Of a stretch of DNA of 64,000 bases, positions 1 to 8,888 are shown one piece after another (within the stretch, counting starts at the first letter, position 1; each line of letters starts with the position of its first letter). The DNA lies in contig NZ_CP097127.1 of the NCBI RefSeq assembly GCF_023330665.1, positions 2,356,001-2,420,000 on the forward strand, read 5' to 3'. A program made the translations under genes and the position numbers. The notes below the pieces were generated by a model. It ran no database searches. It was given only the letters and a program-made list of their open reading frames with translations, and was not told where the DNA came from. The stretch is from Conexibacter sp. S30A1. GTDB taxonomy: Bacteria; Actinomycetota; Thermoleophilia; Solirubrobacterales; Solirubrobacteraceae.

Positions 1-2
1 GC

Positions 3-944
3 ACGGTGCTCGCCACCGGCCTGACGCGTGACGGGCTGCTGCGCGAGGGCAACGCGCTGATCAACCTCGGGGCGATGGTCGTGATCGCCGGCGGGCCGGC
101 GCTCGCCGGCGTGCTCGCGGCCACCAACGGCACCGGCACCGCGCTGCGCTTTGACGCCGCCACCTTCGTGGTCGCCGCGCTGATCATCGTGACGGCGCGG
201 CACCTGCGCATCGAGAGCGACACCGACGCCGGCTTCGCCGGCCGGCTGCGGGCCGGCCTTCAGACGCTGCGCACCAGCCCCACCGTGAGCCGCCTGGTCG
301 TGGCGATCGCGCTGGCGATCGGCCTGGGCTCGGTGGCGCTGCCGATCGAGGTGATCTTCGCCAAGCAGACGCTGCACGCCGGCGACCTCGGCTACGGCCT
401 GCTGCTCACCGCCTGGGGTGCGGGCATGGTCGCCGGCGGGCTCGGCTTCGCGCTCGCCGAGCGGCGCACGCTGATGGCGGTGCTCGGAACCAGCGCGCTG
501 CTCGAGGCGCTCGGCTACGGCGGCCTGGCGGCCGCGCCGACGCTCGCGCTCGCCTGCGCCTTCTCGTTCCTCGGCGGGATCGGCAACAGCGCCGCCTGGG
601 TGGCGGCCCGCACCGCCCTGCAGGAGCGCATCCCGCTGCGGCGCCAGGCGGCCGTGATGGCGGTGGTGGAGTCCGCCATTCAGACGGCGCCGGCGCTCGG
701 CTTCATCGCCGGCGGCGCCGTGACCGCGCTCAGCTCCCCGCGCGCGGCCTACGCCGTCTCGGCGCTCGGCGTAGCCGCCGTGGTGGCCTGGTTCACGCTG
801 CGCCCGATCGACCGCGTGAGGATCAGCCTCGACGCAGCGCCGGCCGACCCCGACGCCCGCGCGCCGAGCGACCCGCCCGAAGGCCTGCAGGAGATGGCTG
901 CACCGGGACGAAACGATCCCACGCCGAGCCTGCCCACCGGATGA
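3..944 (+). CDS. MFS transporter, 3' part (5' end outside window)
   Basis: The reading frame is open from the left edge, so this is the C-terminal roughly 310 residues of a major facilitator superfamily exporter. Several hydrophobic helices rich in Gly and Ala are visible (for example around residues 20-60, 95-150 and 160-265). They alternate with short basic loops, and a hydrophilic Pro/Asp-rich tail follows the last helix. The general look is that of the MFS_3/enterobactin-exporter-like group, but the substrate cannot be told. A GTG at position 6 could mimic a start, but membrane-protein sequence begins at once without a proper N-terminus, so the gene very probably continues upstream. Its TGA overlaps the ATG of the next gene (ATGA), which suggests translational coupling. 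Confidence 0.8.
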   Translation, partial: TVLATGLTRDGLLREGNALINLGAMVVIAGGPALAGVLAATNGTGTALRFDAATFVVAALIIVTARHLRIESDTDAGFAGRLRAGLQTLRTSPTVSRLVVAIALAIGLGSVALPIEVIFAKQTLHAGDLGYGLLLTAWGAGMVAGGLGFALAERRTLMAVLGTSALLEALGYGGLAAAPTLALACAFSFLGGIGNSAAWVAARTALQERIPLRRQAAVMAVVESAIQTAPALGFIAGGAVTALSSPRAAYAVSALGVAAVVAWFTLRPIDRVRISLDAAPADPDARAPSDPPEGLQEMAAPGRNDPTPSLPTG

Positions 945-3037
945 CCGAGAACCCGCATCCAGACGCCCGCGCGGAGGCACCGCCGGACTCCACGGCACCG
1001 CAGCCGCGCACCCCCGGCCGCGCCCTAGCCGCATTCCAGATCGCCGGCACCGCCGCCGCGCTCGCGCTCGCCGCGGCGCTCTCACTGTTCGCCCCCGGTC
1101 TCGGCGACTGGAACCCGGCCTACCTGGCGATCCTGGTGGTGCTGGCCGTCGGCAGCGAGCTCACCGCCACGGCGCTCCCGTCGGCGACGCTAGCGATCTC
1201 CGGCAGCTTCCTGAGCATCATGCTCACCGCCGTCCTGCTCGGCGGCCCGGCGGCGGCGGCCGTCGGTCTGGCGACCGTCATCTTCGGCTGGCTGCGCTGG
1301 CGCGAGCGGGGCCACAACTTCCGCCACAACCTGCTGGCCTTCAGCTGGTTTCCGCTGCTCAGCGGGCTCTGGTTTCGCTGGGTGTCCGGCCTCGCCGGCG
1401 TTCACCAGCACGGCCCGAGCTACGGGCACCACCAGCCGCTCTACTACCTGCTCGTGTTCGCAACCTTCATCGTCGGCCTCGCGCTGAACCTGGCGATGGC
1501 CGCCGCCTACACCGGCTGGGTCAAGCGCGAGCGCTTCCTCACCAAGCTCGGCGAGCTTCGCCCCTTCATCTCGGCCGAGCTCGCGACCGCCGTGCTGACG
1601 ATGATCGCCGTCTACCTGACAAGCCAGCTCCACATCTGGGGCCTCTTGATGTTCGCGCTGGTGTTGGTGATCTTCCAGTACCTGATCGGCGAGCTGCTGC
1701 TCTCCCAACACCGCGGCAAGGAGCTCGCGAAGCTGGCGCTGACCGACGAGCTGACCGGGCTTGCCAACCGCAAGTGCTTCAACGAGCGGGTCGATGAGCT
1801 GATCGCCGCAGGCGGCGGGCCGGCGGGCTCCTTCGGCGTGCTGCTGCTCGACCTCGACCACTTCAAGGACATCAACGACACGCTCGGCCACCAGTACGGC
1901 GACGACCTGCTCAGGGAGCTCGGGCCGAAGCTGGCGGCGCGGATCGGCGACGACGGCCTGGTGGCGCGCTTCGGCGGGGATGAGTTCGGCGTGCTGCCGG
2001 CCGTGCGAACCGAGAACCTGGCGTCGCTGACGGCGATCGCCGAGGACGTGGTCGCCTGCCTGCGCGAGCCGGTCAGCTTCGACGACATCACGCTGCAGGT
2101 CGACGCCAGCATCGGCGTAGCCCGCTACCCGAGCGACGGCCACGACGCGCAGACGCTGCTGCGCCGGGCCGACATCGCCATGTACGAGGCCAAGGCCGAG
2201 CGCGACAGCCATCGCTTCTACACCCACGGCCAGGACCACCACTCGGCCTCACGGCTGAACCTGGTCGGTGACTTCCGCCGCGCGCTGGACAAGGACAATG
2301 AGATCGTCGTGCACTTCCACCCGATCGTCGACTTGGAGAGCGGCGCGGTGCACGGCGCCGAGGCGCTGGTGCGCTGGCAGCACCCGGAGCTCGGGCTGCT
2401 GCAGCCGGCGGCGTTCCTTGAGATCGTCGAGCAGACCGGCCTGATCGGCGCGATGACAGACCACGTGCTGAAGCTCGCGATCGCCGAGTGCGCTGCCTGG
2501 CACGCGGCCGGGCGCGACCTGACCGTCGCGGTGAACCTTTCGGTGCGCAACCTTCACGACCCGATGCTCTCCTCACAGGTCGCGCAGCTGCTCGACCGCC
2601 ATCACCTCGCGCCCGAGGCGCTGATGCTCGAGATCACCGAGAGCATGATCCTCTCCGACCCCCAGCGGGCGCTGGTGACCGTGGAGGGCCTCAGCGAGAT
2701 CGGCGTGCGCTTTGCGGTCGATGACTTCGGCACCGGCTACTCCACGCTCGCCAACCTCCGGCGCCTGCCGGTGCACGAGCTCAAGATCGACCGCTCGTTC
2801 GTCACGCCGATGCTCAACGAGGCCTCGGACGGGGTGATCGTCCGCTCGACCGTTGACCTCGGTCACGCCCTCGGGCTCAAGGTCGTGGCCGAGGGCGTCG
2901 AGGACCCGGTCACGCTCGCCCGCCTGCGCGAGATCGGCTGTGACCGCGCCCAGGGCCACCACTTCTCCAAGCCGGTCCCGCCAATCGAGTTCATGCGCTG
3001 GATCAGCCGCTACGAGCAGGGGCGCGCGGTCGCCTGA
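941..3037 (+). CDS. Membrane GGDEF-EAL protein (cyclic-di-GMP synthesis/turnover)
   Basis: This is a 698-residue protein with a membrane-embedded N-terminal sensor region (several helices, about residues 25-245), a GGDEF domain (about 265-430) and an EAL domain (about 445-690). The diguanylate cyclase signature is intact (GGDEF near residue 345, preceded by DLDHFKDIND). The EAL domain also keeps its catalytic set: EALVRW, NLSVRN, EITES, DDFGTG, LKIDRSF and VAEGVE. Both activities are therefore possible on paper; many such proteins use only one in vivo. The N-terminus resembles a MASE-type integral membrane sensor but I cannot name its ligand. The start ATG overlaps the stop of the MFS gene. 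A second GGDEF-EAL protein with a different sensor lies at 46 kb. Confidence 0.9.
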   Translation: MTENPHPDARAEAPPDSTAPQPRTPGRALAAFQIAGTAAALALAAALSLFAPGLGDWNPAYLAILVVLAVGSELTATALPSATLAISGSFLSIMLTAVLLGGPAAAAVGLATVIFGWLRWRERGHNFRHNLLAFSWFPLLSGLWFRWVSGLAGVHQHGPSYGHHQPLYYLLVFATFIVGLALNLAMAAAYTGWVKRERFLTKLGELRPFISAELATAVLTMIAVYLTSQLHIWGLLMFALVLVIFQYLIGELLLSQHRGKELAKLALTDELTGLANRKCFNERVDELIAAGGGPAGSFGVLLLDLDHFKDINDTLGHQYGDDLLRELGPKLAARIGDDGLVARFGGDEFGVLPAVRTENLASLTAIAEDVVACLREPVSFDDITLQVDASIGVARYPSDGHDAQTLLRRADIAMYEAKAERDSHRFYTHGQDHHSASRLNLVGDFRRALDKDNEIVVHFHPIVDLESGAVHGAEALVRWQHPELGLLQPAAFLEIVEQTGLIGAMTDHVLKLAIAECAAWHAAGRDLTVAVNLSVRNLHDPMLSSQVAQLLDRHHLAPEALMLEITESMILSDPQRALVTVEGLSEIGVRFAVDDFGTGYSTLANLRRLPVHELKIDRSFVTPMLNEASDGVIVRSTVDLGHALGLKVVAEGVEDPVTLARLREIGCDRAQGHHFSKPVPPIEFMRWISRYEQGRAVA

Positions 3038-3103
3038 GCGCGCACCCCGCCCGGCGTCCATAATGGCAGGCAGGGGTCTCCTACGCCATCAAGGAGCCGT
3101 GCC

Positions 3104-5437
3104 ATGCACCTGCTCGACTCGTTCCCGATCCTGCTCGTCGACGACGGGCTCCACGACGACACCGCCGCCGGCCGTGCGACGCGCGCGCTGGTCGAGCAGC
3201 TGCGCCGCGACGGGACCGAGGTGATCACCGCCACCGAGTCCGTCGACGCTGAGCAGATCATCGCCTTCAACCAGTCGCTCAGCGCCGTGCTCGTTGACTG
3301 GGACGCCCACCACAGAGGCACCGCCGGCGACGGTGCGCGGTCGAACCAGGGCGGCGGGTCACAGGCCCAGCGGCTGATCGCCCATGTCCGGGCGCAGAAT
3401 CTCGCCCTGCCGCTGTTCGTGCTGGCCGATCACTCGACGCTCGACCAGCTGCCGGGCGAGCTGCTGCACCAGATCAACGGTTACGTCTGGAAGCTGGAGG
3501 ACACGCCGGAGTTCGTCGCGCGACGTATCGAGCAGGCGCGCCGGCGCTACCTGCAGCGGCTGCTGCCGCCGTTCTTCGGAGCGCTCGTGAACTTCACCGA
3601 GGAGGCGAGCTACTCCTGGCACACGCCGGGACACAGCGGCGGGGCAGCGTTTCTCAAGAGCCCGGTGGGGGTCGCGTTTCACCGCTTCTTTGGCGAGAAC
3701 ACACTGCGCAGCGACCTGTCCGTGTCGGTCGGGGCGCTGGGTTCGCTGCTTGAGCACTCGGGTCTGGTCGGCGCCGCCGAGGCGGAGGCCGCACAGACGT
3801 TCGGTGCGCAGCGCACGATGTTCGTGACCAACGGCACCTCAACCGCGAACAAGATCGTCTTCCACGCCTCGGTGCGGCCCGGAGACGTGGTGCTCGTGGA
3901 CCGCAACTGCCACAAGTCGATCATGCACGCGATCGTGATGACCGGCGCGATCCCCGTGTACCTGCAGCCGAGCCGCAACGCCCACGGGATCATCGGCCCG
4001 ATCCCGCCCGGCGAGCTCACACCTGAGTCGGTCCAGAGCAGCTTTGCGGCAAACCCGCTGGTTCCGAGCGGCACCACGCACGCCGCCCTGGCGGTGGTGA
4101 CCAACTCGACCTACGACGGGCTCTGCTACGACGCCCAGGGCGTCCTCGACGCGCTCTCGGCCAGCACCAGGCGGGTCCTGTTCGACGAGGCCTGGTTCGC
4201 ATACGCCAAGTTCCACCCCCTGTACTCAGGGCGCTACGCCACCGGCGTGACCCGCCGTCCCGGACAGGCGGCGACGTTCGCGACCCAGTCGACGCACAAG
4301 CTGCTGACCGCTTTCTCCCAGGGCTCGATGCTGCACCTGAGCGACCCTGAAGGGCTGGTCAACGAAACGGCGCTGGCCGAGTCCTACATGATGCACACCT
4401 CAACCTCGCCGCAGTACGGCGTGATCGCCTCACTCGACGTCGCCGCGAAGATGATGTCCGGCGAGCGTGGCCGGGCGATGATCGACGAGGCGATCAGCGA
4501 GGCGCTCGCCTTCCGCCGCGAGCTGACGGCGCTGGCCGACGCCTGCCCGGCCGGTGACTGGTGCCTGCGTCCCTGGCAGCCGCCCGGGCTTGTGCAGAGG
4601 GAACTCGGCGCCCAGCGCGAGGCGGCGCTGTGGTCGCTTGGGCCGGGCGAGCGTTGGCACGGCTACACCGACCCCGGCGACGGCCATGTGCTGCTCGACC
4701 CGCTGAAGGTCACGATCCTCACGCCCGGCGTGCAGGAGAGCGGACGCATGGCGGAGCACGGCATCCCCGCCGCGCTCCTGTCGCGCTTTCTGGACGAGCG
4801 CGGGATCGTCGTGGAGAAGACCGGCTCCTACTCGCTGCTGGTCCTCTTCTCGCTCGGCATCACCAAGGGCAAGTGGGGGACGCTTTTGGCGGAGCTGCTC
4901 GAGTTCAAGCGACTCTACGACTCGGGCGCGCAGCTCGCCGAGGCGATGCCGCAACTCGTGGCCGCACACCCGCAGCGCTACGGCAGGATGACGCTGCGCG
5001 GGCTCGCCGACGCGCTGCACGCCGAGATGCGCGCGGCGGCGGTCACCGAGCTGCAGGGCGCGATGTACGCGGAGCTCCCGGAGCCCGCGACCACGCCTGC
5101 GCTCGCGTTCGAGCAGCTGGTCGCCGGCAGCGCCACGCTGGCGCGGATCAGCGAGCTCCCGGGCCAGGTCAGCGCGGCCATGCTCGTGCCCTACCCGCCG
5201 GGCATCCCGGTCGTGATGCCCGGCGAGCGCTTTGGCGATGCCGGCAGCGCCGTGATCCGCTACCTGGCCGCATCCGAGGCACTCGACGCTCGCTTCCCCG
5301 GCTTCCAGAGCGAGATCCACGGGATCGAGATCCAGACCGACGGTAGCTACCGCATACCATGTCTGAGCAGCGCCGCTCGGCAGCCCGCCGGCGACCGCAG
5401 TTGGATGTCCGTCGGCCTGGCGGGAGTTTCACGATGA
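3104..5437 (+). CDS. PLP-dependent Orn/Lys/Arg decarboxylase family protein
   Basis: This is a 777-residue fold-type I decarboxylase of the inducible lysine/arginine/ornithine type, a length that fits the family (about 710-790). The first 130 residues form a receiver-like wing domain (ILLVDDG near the start). A large PLP domain follows, with the TPGH segment, the SVGALGSLL stretch, FDEAW, and the PLP lysine in STHKLL at K399. The C-terminal domain (PYPPGIPVVMPGE) is typical. These enzymes decarboxylate a basic amino acid in the cytosol to cadaverine, agmatine or putrescine for acid resistance or polyamine supply; the substrate cannot be read from sequence here. The start ATG at 3104 was chosen because the wing domain begins directly after it. 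Its stop overlaps the ATG of the flavoprotein gene downstream. Confidence 0.85.
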   Translation: MHLLDSFPILLVDDGLHDDTAAGRATRALVEQLRRDGTEVITATESVDAEQIIAFNQSLSAVLVDWDAHHRGTAGDGARSNQGGGSQAQRLIAHVRAQNLALPLFVLADHSTLDQLPGELLHQINGYVWKLEDTPEFVARRIEQARRRYLQRLLPPFFGALVNFTEEASYSWHTPGHSGGAAFLKSPVGVAFHRFFGENTLRSDLSVSVGALGSLLEHSGLVGAAEAEAAQTFGAQRTMFVTNGTSTANKIVFHASVRPGDVVLVDRNCHKSIMHAIVMTGAIPVYLQPSRNAHGIIGPIPPGELTPESVQSSFAANPLVPSGTTHAALAVVTNSTYDGLCYDAQGVLDALSASTRRVLFDEAWFAYAKFHPLYSGRYATGVTRRPGQAATFATQSTHKLLTAFSQGSMLHLSDPEGLVNETALAESYMMHTSTSPQYGVIASLDVAAKMMSGERGRAMIDEAISEALAFRRELTALADACPAGDWCLRPWQPPGLVQRELGAQREAALWSLGPGERWHGYTDPGDGHVLLDPLKVTILTPGVQESGRMAEHGIPAALLSRFLDERGIVVEKTGSYSLLVLFSLGITKGKWGTLLAELLEFKRLYDSGAQLAEAMPQLVAAHPQRYGRMTLRGLADALHAEMRAAAVTELQGAMYAELPEPATTPALAFEQLVAGSATLARISELPGQVSAAMLVPYPPGIPVVMPGERFGDAGSAVIRYLAASEALDARFPGFQSEIHGIEIQTDGSYRIPCLSSAARQPAGDRSWMSVGLAGVSR

Positions 5438-6843
5438 GCGTTCAAGCAAACGATTCAGCCCGCACCAGCGACGTTGATGTGGTGGTGATCGGTGCGGGCG
5501 GCGGCGGCTACCCGGGAGCCTTCCTGCTCAACCGCGCTGGCCGGAGCGTGGTGATGGTTGATCCGATCGGCAACCTCGGCGGCGACTGTCTGGCCGAGGG
5601 CTGCGTGCCCTCCAAGGCCGTGCGAGAGGCGAGCCTCGTGCGTGCACGCGCCACGTATCACGCGGACTTCGGCCTCGCCGGCGCAGTCCCGGCGGTGAAC
5701 TGGGCGGGTGTGCTCGCCCACAAGGACCGCGTGCAGCAGACCCGCTACCGCCAGCACGAAACCGAGCTGGCCGCCGCGAAGCTGCGCCTGCACAACGGAC
5801 TCGCGCAGATCGTCGCAGGCAACGCGGTGGAGGTTGTGGAAGCGGACGGCACGGCGCACCGCTACCGCTTCAGGGACCTGATCCTCGCAAGCGGCTCGGC
5901 GCCGAGCCTGCTGCGCGTACCGGGCTCCGAGCTGGCGCTCACCTCCCACGACCTGTTCCGCCTCGGCGCCGACCTCGCGTTCCCGGCGCGACCGGTCATC
6001 ATCGGCGGCGGCTACATCGGCGTCGAGGCCGCGTCGATGCTCGAGAACCTGGGCGCCGAGCCGACGGTGCTCGAGGCGACCGGAGAGCTCCTGCCGGGCT
6101 TTGACGCCGAGCTGGCCAGGGGGCTGCACGCCCAGCTCGGGCGGCGCGTCAAAATCGTGACCGGCGCGTCGGTCACGGGGATCGCGCGCGACGGCCAGGG
6201 GTATCTGGTCAGCTACGACCACGACGGCGCCGTGGCCAAGCTCTCAGGCGACGCGGTGATCATGGCCACGGGGCGCCACGTGGTGCTGCCCGAAGGCGTT
6301 GAGCACCTCGGGCTCGAAGCCCGGATTGCGCCAGTGGTCGACAACCAGCTGCGGACCACCAACCCCCACGTCTACGCGCCCGGAGACGTCAACGGCCGCA
6401 GCATGCTGTTTCATTCGGCCGTTCGCCAGAGCCTTGTTGCGGCTCACGCGATCCTCGCGGGCGGTCAGGCGGTCGATGCGATGGACTTTGAGTCGGTTCC
6501 AATGACCGTCTTCACCGAGCCCGAGGCGGCTCATGTCGGCCTGACCGAAGCGCAGGCCGGCGAGCGCTTCGGGGCGGTCGAGGTCGGACGCTACGACTTC
6601 CACGAGGACTCGCGGGCGCAGATCATGGGCGAGACAGATGGCTACCTCAAGCTCGTCTTTGAGGGACGGCGCGGCACGCTCGTGGGCGCGCAGATCCTCG
6701 GCCTGGACGCCGCCCAGCTGATCGCGCCGCTCGCGCTTGCCGTGCACACCGGCGCAAGCGCGGCGACGCTCGCGCAGATCGCCTTCCCGCACCCGATGCT
6801 CTCAGAGGGCATCGGCACGGCCGCGCGCCAGGTCTCGAGCTGA
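5434..6843 (+). CDS. Dihydrolipoyl dehydrogenase-like FAD/NAD(P) disulfide oxidoreductase
   Basis: This is a 469-residue flavoprotein of the pyridine nucleotide-disulfide oxidoreductase class I family. An N-terminal FAD dinucleotide fold (VIGAGGGG) is followed by the redox-active disulfide GGDCLAEGCVPSK (C52 and C57). A central NAD-binding fold (IIGGGYIGVEAA), an ATGR segment, and a C-terminal dimerisation domain ending in the catalytic His-Glu pair HPMLSE (H453, E458) complete it. The best fit is dihydrolipoamide dehydrogenase or a mercuric-reductase-like relative. No E1/E2 genes are adjacent, and no extra N-terminal metal-binding domain is present. The frame is open further upstream, but the ATG at 5434 overlaps the decarboxylase TGA as ATGA and places the FAD fold at the usual distance, so I chose it. 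The coupling to a decarboxylase is unusual. Confidence 0.85.
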   Translation: MSVQANDSARTSDVDVVVIGAGGGGYPGAFLLNRAGRSVVMVDPIGNLGGDCLAEGCVPSKAVREASLVRARATYHADFGLAGAVPAVNWAGVLAHKDRVQQTRYRQHETELAAAKLRLHNGLAQIVAGNAVEVVEADGTAHRYRFRDLILASGSAPSLLRVPGSELALTSHDLFRLGADLAFPARPVIIGGGYIGVEAASMLENLGAEPTVLEATGELLPGFDAELARGLHAQLGRRVKIVTGASVTGIARDGQGYLVSYDHDGAVAKLSGDAVIMATGRHVVLPEGVEHLGLEARIAPVVDNQLRTTNPHVYAPGDVNGRSMLFHSAVRQSLVAAHAILAGGQAVDAMDFESVPMTVFTEPEAAHVGLTEAQAGERFGAVEVGRYDFHEDSRAQIMGETDGYLKLVFEGRRGTLVGAQILGLDAAQLIAPLALAVHTGASAATLAQIAFPHPMLSEGIGTAARQVSS

Positions 6844-6849
6844 GCGGCG

Positions 6850-7203
6850 CTACTGCAGCCAGGCGGCAAGCTCGGCGAGCACGCCGGGAATGACGAAGTA
6901 ATAGGCCCAGAGGCCTCGGCGCTCGGAGCCGACGATGCCCGCCTCGCGCAGGACCTTGAGGTGGTGGGAGACGGTCGGCTGGGAGAGATCAAAGAGCGGC
7001 ACCAGCTCGCACACGCAGACCTTGCCCGCGTGCAGGCGCAGCACGTCGACGAGCTGCACGCGCACGGGATCGGCCAGTGCCCGCGCGACCGCCGCCATCC
7101 GCACCGCCTGCTCGCGCTGCACGTCGGGGTAGACGACCGGTTCGCAGCAGCGCTCGCCGGCGGCGCGCTTGGTCTTGGGTGAGAACTCCAGATCGACCGC
7201 CAT
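6850..7203 (-). CDS. arsR: ArsR/SmtB-family metalloregulator
   Basis: This is a 117-residue winged-helix repressor. The arsenite-type metal box CVCEL (C63, C65) lies in the helix before the recognition segment SQPTVSHHLKVLREAGIV, which is the classic ArsR arrangement, and an additional CC pair sits at residues 19-20. Binding of As(III)/Sb(III) to these cysteines normally releases the repressor from its operator. It is divergent from an arsB-like efflux gene with about 140 bp between them. This is the standard layout for autoregulated arsenical resistance and supports the assignment. The gene ends 6 bp from the convergent flavoprotein stop. Confidence 0.88.
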   Translation of the reverse strand: MAVDLEFSPKTKRAAGERCCEPVVYPDVQREQAVRMAAVARALADPVRVQLVDVLRLHAGKVCVCELVPLFDLSQPTVSHHLKVLREAGIVGSERRGLWAYYFVIPGVLAELAAWLQ

Positions 7204-7342
7204 CTATATCCGAGACTACCAATTCAACTCATGACTATCAATGCAATACTGTGCCCGTGAGCCGTAGCGCCCCGGCAACCGATCCAGCGCGACCCGGTCA
7301 GGCGCACATCCAGAACCCTCACGGCTCGGTGGCGGCGCGATT
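7204..7342. promoter_or_regulatory. Divergent arsR/arsB promoter-operator region
   Basis: This 139-bp intergenic region separates the divergent arsR and arsB genes. Its arsR-proximal part (about 7204-7250) is strikingly AT-rich compared with its surroundings. It contains a loose dyad (ATTCA at 7222 and TATCAAT ending at 7242) around the palindromic TCATGA (7229-7234), a plausible ArsR operator overlapping the arsR promoter. The symmetry is imperfect, so the exact operator is inferred from context. Confidence 0.5.
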
Positions 7343-8659
7343 GTGCTGAGCCTGGATGGGGCGGCGCTCACAGTCGCCGCGGTGGCGATCTTCCTGCTCA
7401 CCCTGACCCTTGTGATCGCCCAGCCGAGAGGACTGTCGATCGGCTGGTCGGCTGCGGGCGGCGCGGTGGTCGCTCTGGCGCTCGGCGTGGTGGACCTGGC
7501 GAATGTGGCCACGGTGTGGGGGATCGTCTGGAACGCCACGATCACGTTCGTGGCGGTGATCGTGATCTCGCTCGTGCTCGACCGCATCGGCTTCTTCGAG
7601 TGGGCGGCGCTGCACATGCTCGCCTGGGCGAAGGGCGACGCGAAGCGCGCACTGCTCTACCTACTCGGTCTCGGGGCGCTCGTGGCAGCGTTCTTCGCCA
7701 ACGACGGCGCGGCGCTGATTCTCACCCCCATCGTCTACCAGCAGATGCGCGCGCTCGGCTTCGACCGACGCCAGGCGCTGCCGTTCGTCATGGCCGCCGG
7801 GTTCATCGCGGACACCACCAGCCTGCCGCTGGTGGTGTCGAACCTGGTGAACATCGTGAGCGCCAACTTCTTCCACATCGGCTTCGTCACCTACGCGACG
7901 ACCATGACCCCCGTCGATCTTGTCTCGTTGGCCGCCAGCGTGGCCGTGCTCTTCCTCTTCTACCGCCGCTCAATACCCGCCCGCTACGAGACCGGGCAGC
8001 TGGCCGCACCGCAGCGCGCGATCCGCGATCTGAGGCTGTTCCGGGCCGGCTGGGTCGTGCTCGGCGTGCTGCTCGGCGGCTACCTGCTCTCCGAGCCGTT
8101 GCACTTTCCGGTCTCGATCCCCGCCTCGATCGCAGCCGCGGCGTTCCTGGCCCTCGCATCCCGCTCAGACGCCCTGTCGAGCACCACGGTGCTGCGTGAA
8201 GCACCGTGGAGGATCGTGGTGTTCTCCGTCGGGATGTACCTGGTTGTCTACGGCCTGTTCAATGCCGGCCTCACCGTCTACCTCTCGGACGTGATGCGAT
8301 CAGCCGCGACAGCGGGGGTGGTCCCGGCCACGTTCGTCGGCGGGTTTGCCACTGCAGGGCTTTCCGCGGTGATGAACAACATGCCGACCACGCTTGTCGC
8401 GGCGCTCGCGGTCCACGGGGCGCATGTGAGCGGTGCCGCCCATCGCGCCTTGGTCTTTGCGGATGTCGTCGGCGCGGACCTCGGCCCGAAGTTCACCCCC
8501 ATCGGCTCACTCGCCACCCTGCTGTGGTTGCACGTGCTCGACAGCAAAGGCATCAGGATCAGCTGGGGGCAGTACTTCCACCAAGGCGTCATCCTCACCA
8601 CCCCGGTCCTCGCCGTAACCCTGCTTGCCCTGGCCGGCTGGGTCACCATCGTCCGGTAG
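7343..8659 (+). CDS. arsB: ArsB-type arsenite/antimonite efflux membrane protein
   Basis: This 438-residue polytopic membrane protein of the ArsB/NhaD (ion transporter) superfamily has about 11-12 hydrophobic helices. It carries the FFANDGAALILTPI segment, matching the family's conserved FxxNDxxxxxxTP motif, and the second conserved asparagine-rich re-entrant region (NNMPTTLV) followed by GADLGPKFTPIGS. ArsB extrudes arsenite or antimonite, alone or with an ArsA ATPase; no arsA or arsC gene is present nearby. The start is a GTG at 7343, since no ATG fits. Divergence from a cysteine-box ArsR supports an arsenical role over a generic Na+/H+ antiporter. Confidence 0.87.
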   Translation: MLSLDGAALTVAAVAIFLLTLTLVIAQPRGLSIGWSAAGGAVVALALGVVDLANVATVWGIVWNATITFVAVIVISLVLDRIGFFEWAALHMLAWAKGDAKRALLYLLGLGALVAAFFANDGAALILTPIVYQQMRALGFDRRQALPFVMAAGFIADTTSLPLVVSNLVNIVSANFFHIGFVTYATTMTPVDLVSLAASVAVLFLFYRRSIPARYETGQLAAPQRAIRDLRLFRAGWVVLGVLLGGYLLSEPLHFPVSIPASIAAAAFLALASRSDALSSTTVLREAPWRIVVFSVGMYLVVYGLFNAGLTVYLSDVMRSAATAGVVPATFVGGFATAGLSAVMNNMPTTLVAALAVHGAHVSGAAHRALVFADVVGADLGPKFTPIGSLATLLWLHVLDSKGIRISWGQYFHQGVILTTPVLAVTLLALAGWVTIVR

Positions 8660-8685
8660 CTCAACCTGGCCACCTCAGGCCTCCG

Positions 8686-8840
8686 GCCAACCACCTCCAG
8701 CCCCCAAACCTCCGCCACAGAGCGAGCTTTGTGCATCTGGGGCGATGGGAGTGCACAGACTGCACAAAACTCCCAACCGCGAGCAGCTTTGGGGGCTGGA
8801 GGCGGTTGGCTGACAGCGTTGGGGGCGCGAGGCGGTTGGC
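8686..8840. repeat. Long imperfect palindrome with an extra direct copy of one arm
   Basis: Arms at 8686-8708 and 8788-8810 are inverted copies of each other over 23 bases with a single mismatch (A at 8693). Within the 79-base spacer a second, smaller inverted pair is visible (TTTGTGCA near 8728 and TGCACAAA near 8761). A further degenerate copy of the right arm lies directly downstream at about 8818-8840, sharing GGCGGTTGGC, so the pattern is inverted plus direct. It follows the arsB stop and precedes the next gene on the same strand. It could be a complex terminator, a REP/MITE-like element or a structured RNA; nothing in it codes. Confidence 0.7.
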
Positions 8841-8888
8841 AGCAAACATGACACCCACGAGCCCATTCCGGGCCTGTATTTTGGTGCG

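Noticed and set aside
1190..2242. 350-aa open frame opposite the first GGDEF-EAL gene
   Set aside because: A shadow frame; GGDEF and membrane segments are unambiguous on the plus strand.
8686..8840. Integron attC site
   Set aside because: The arms end in GCCAACC/GGTTGGC but do not match the attC core-site pattern, and no integrase or gene-cassette structure is nearby.
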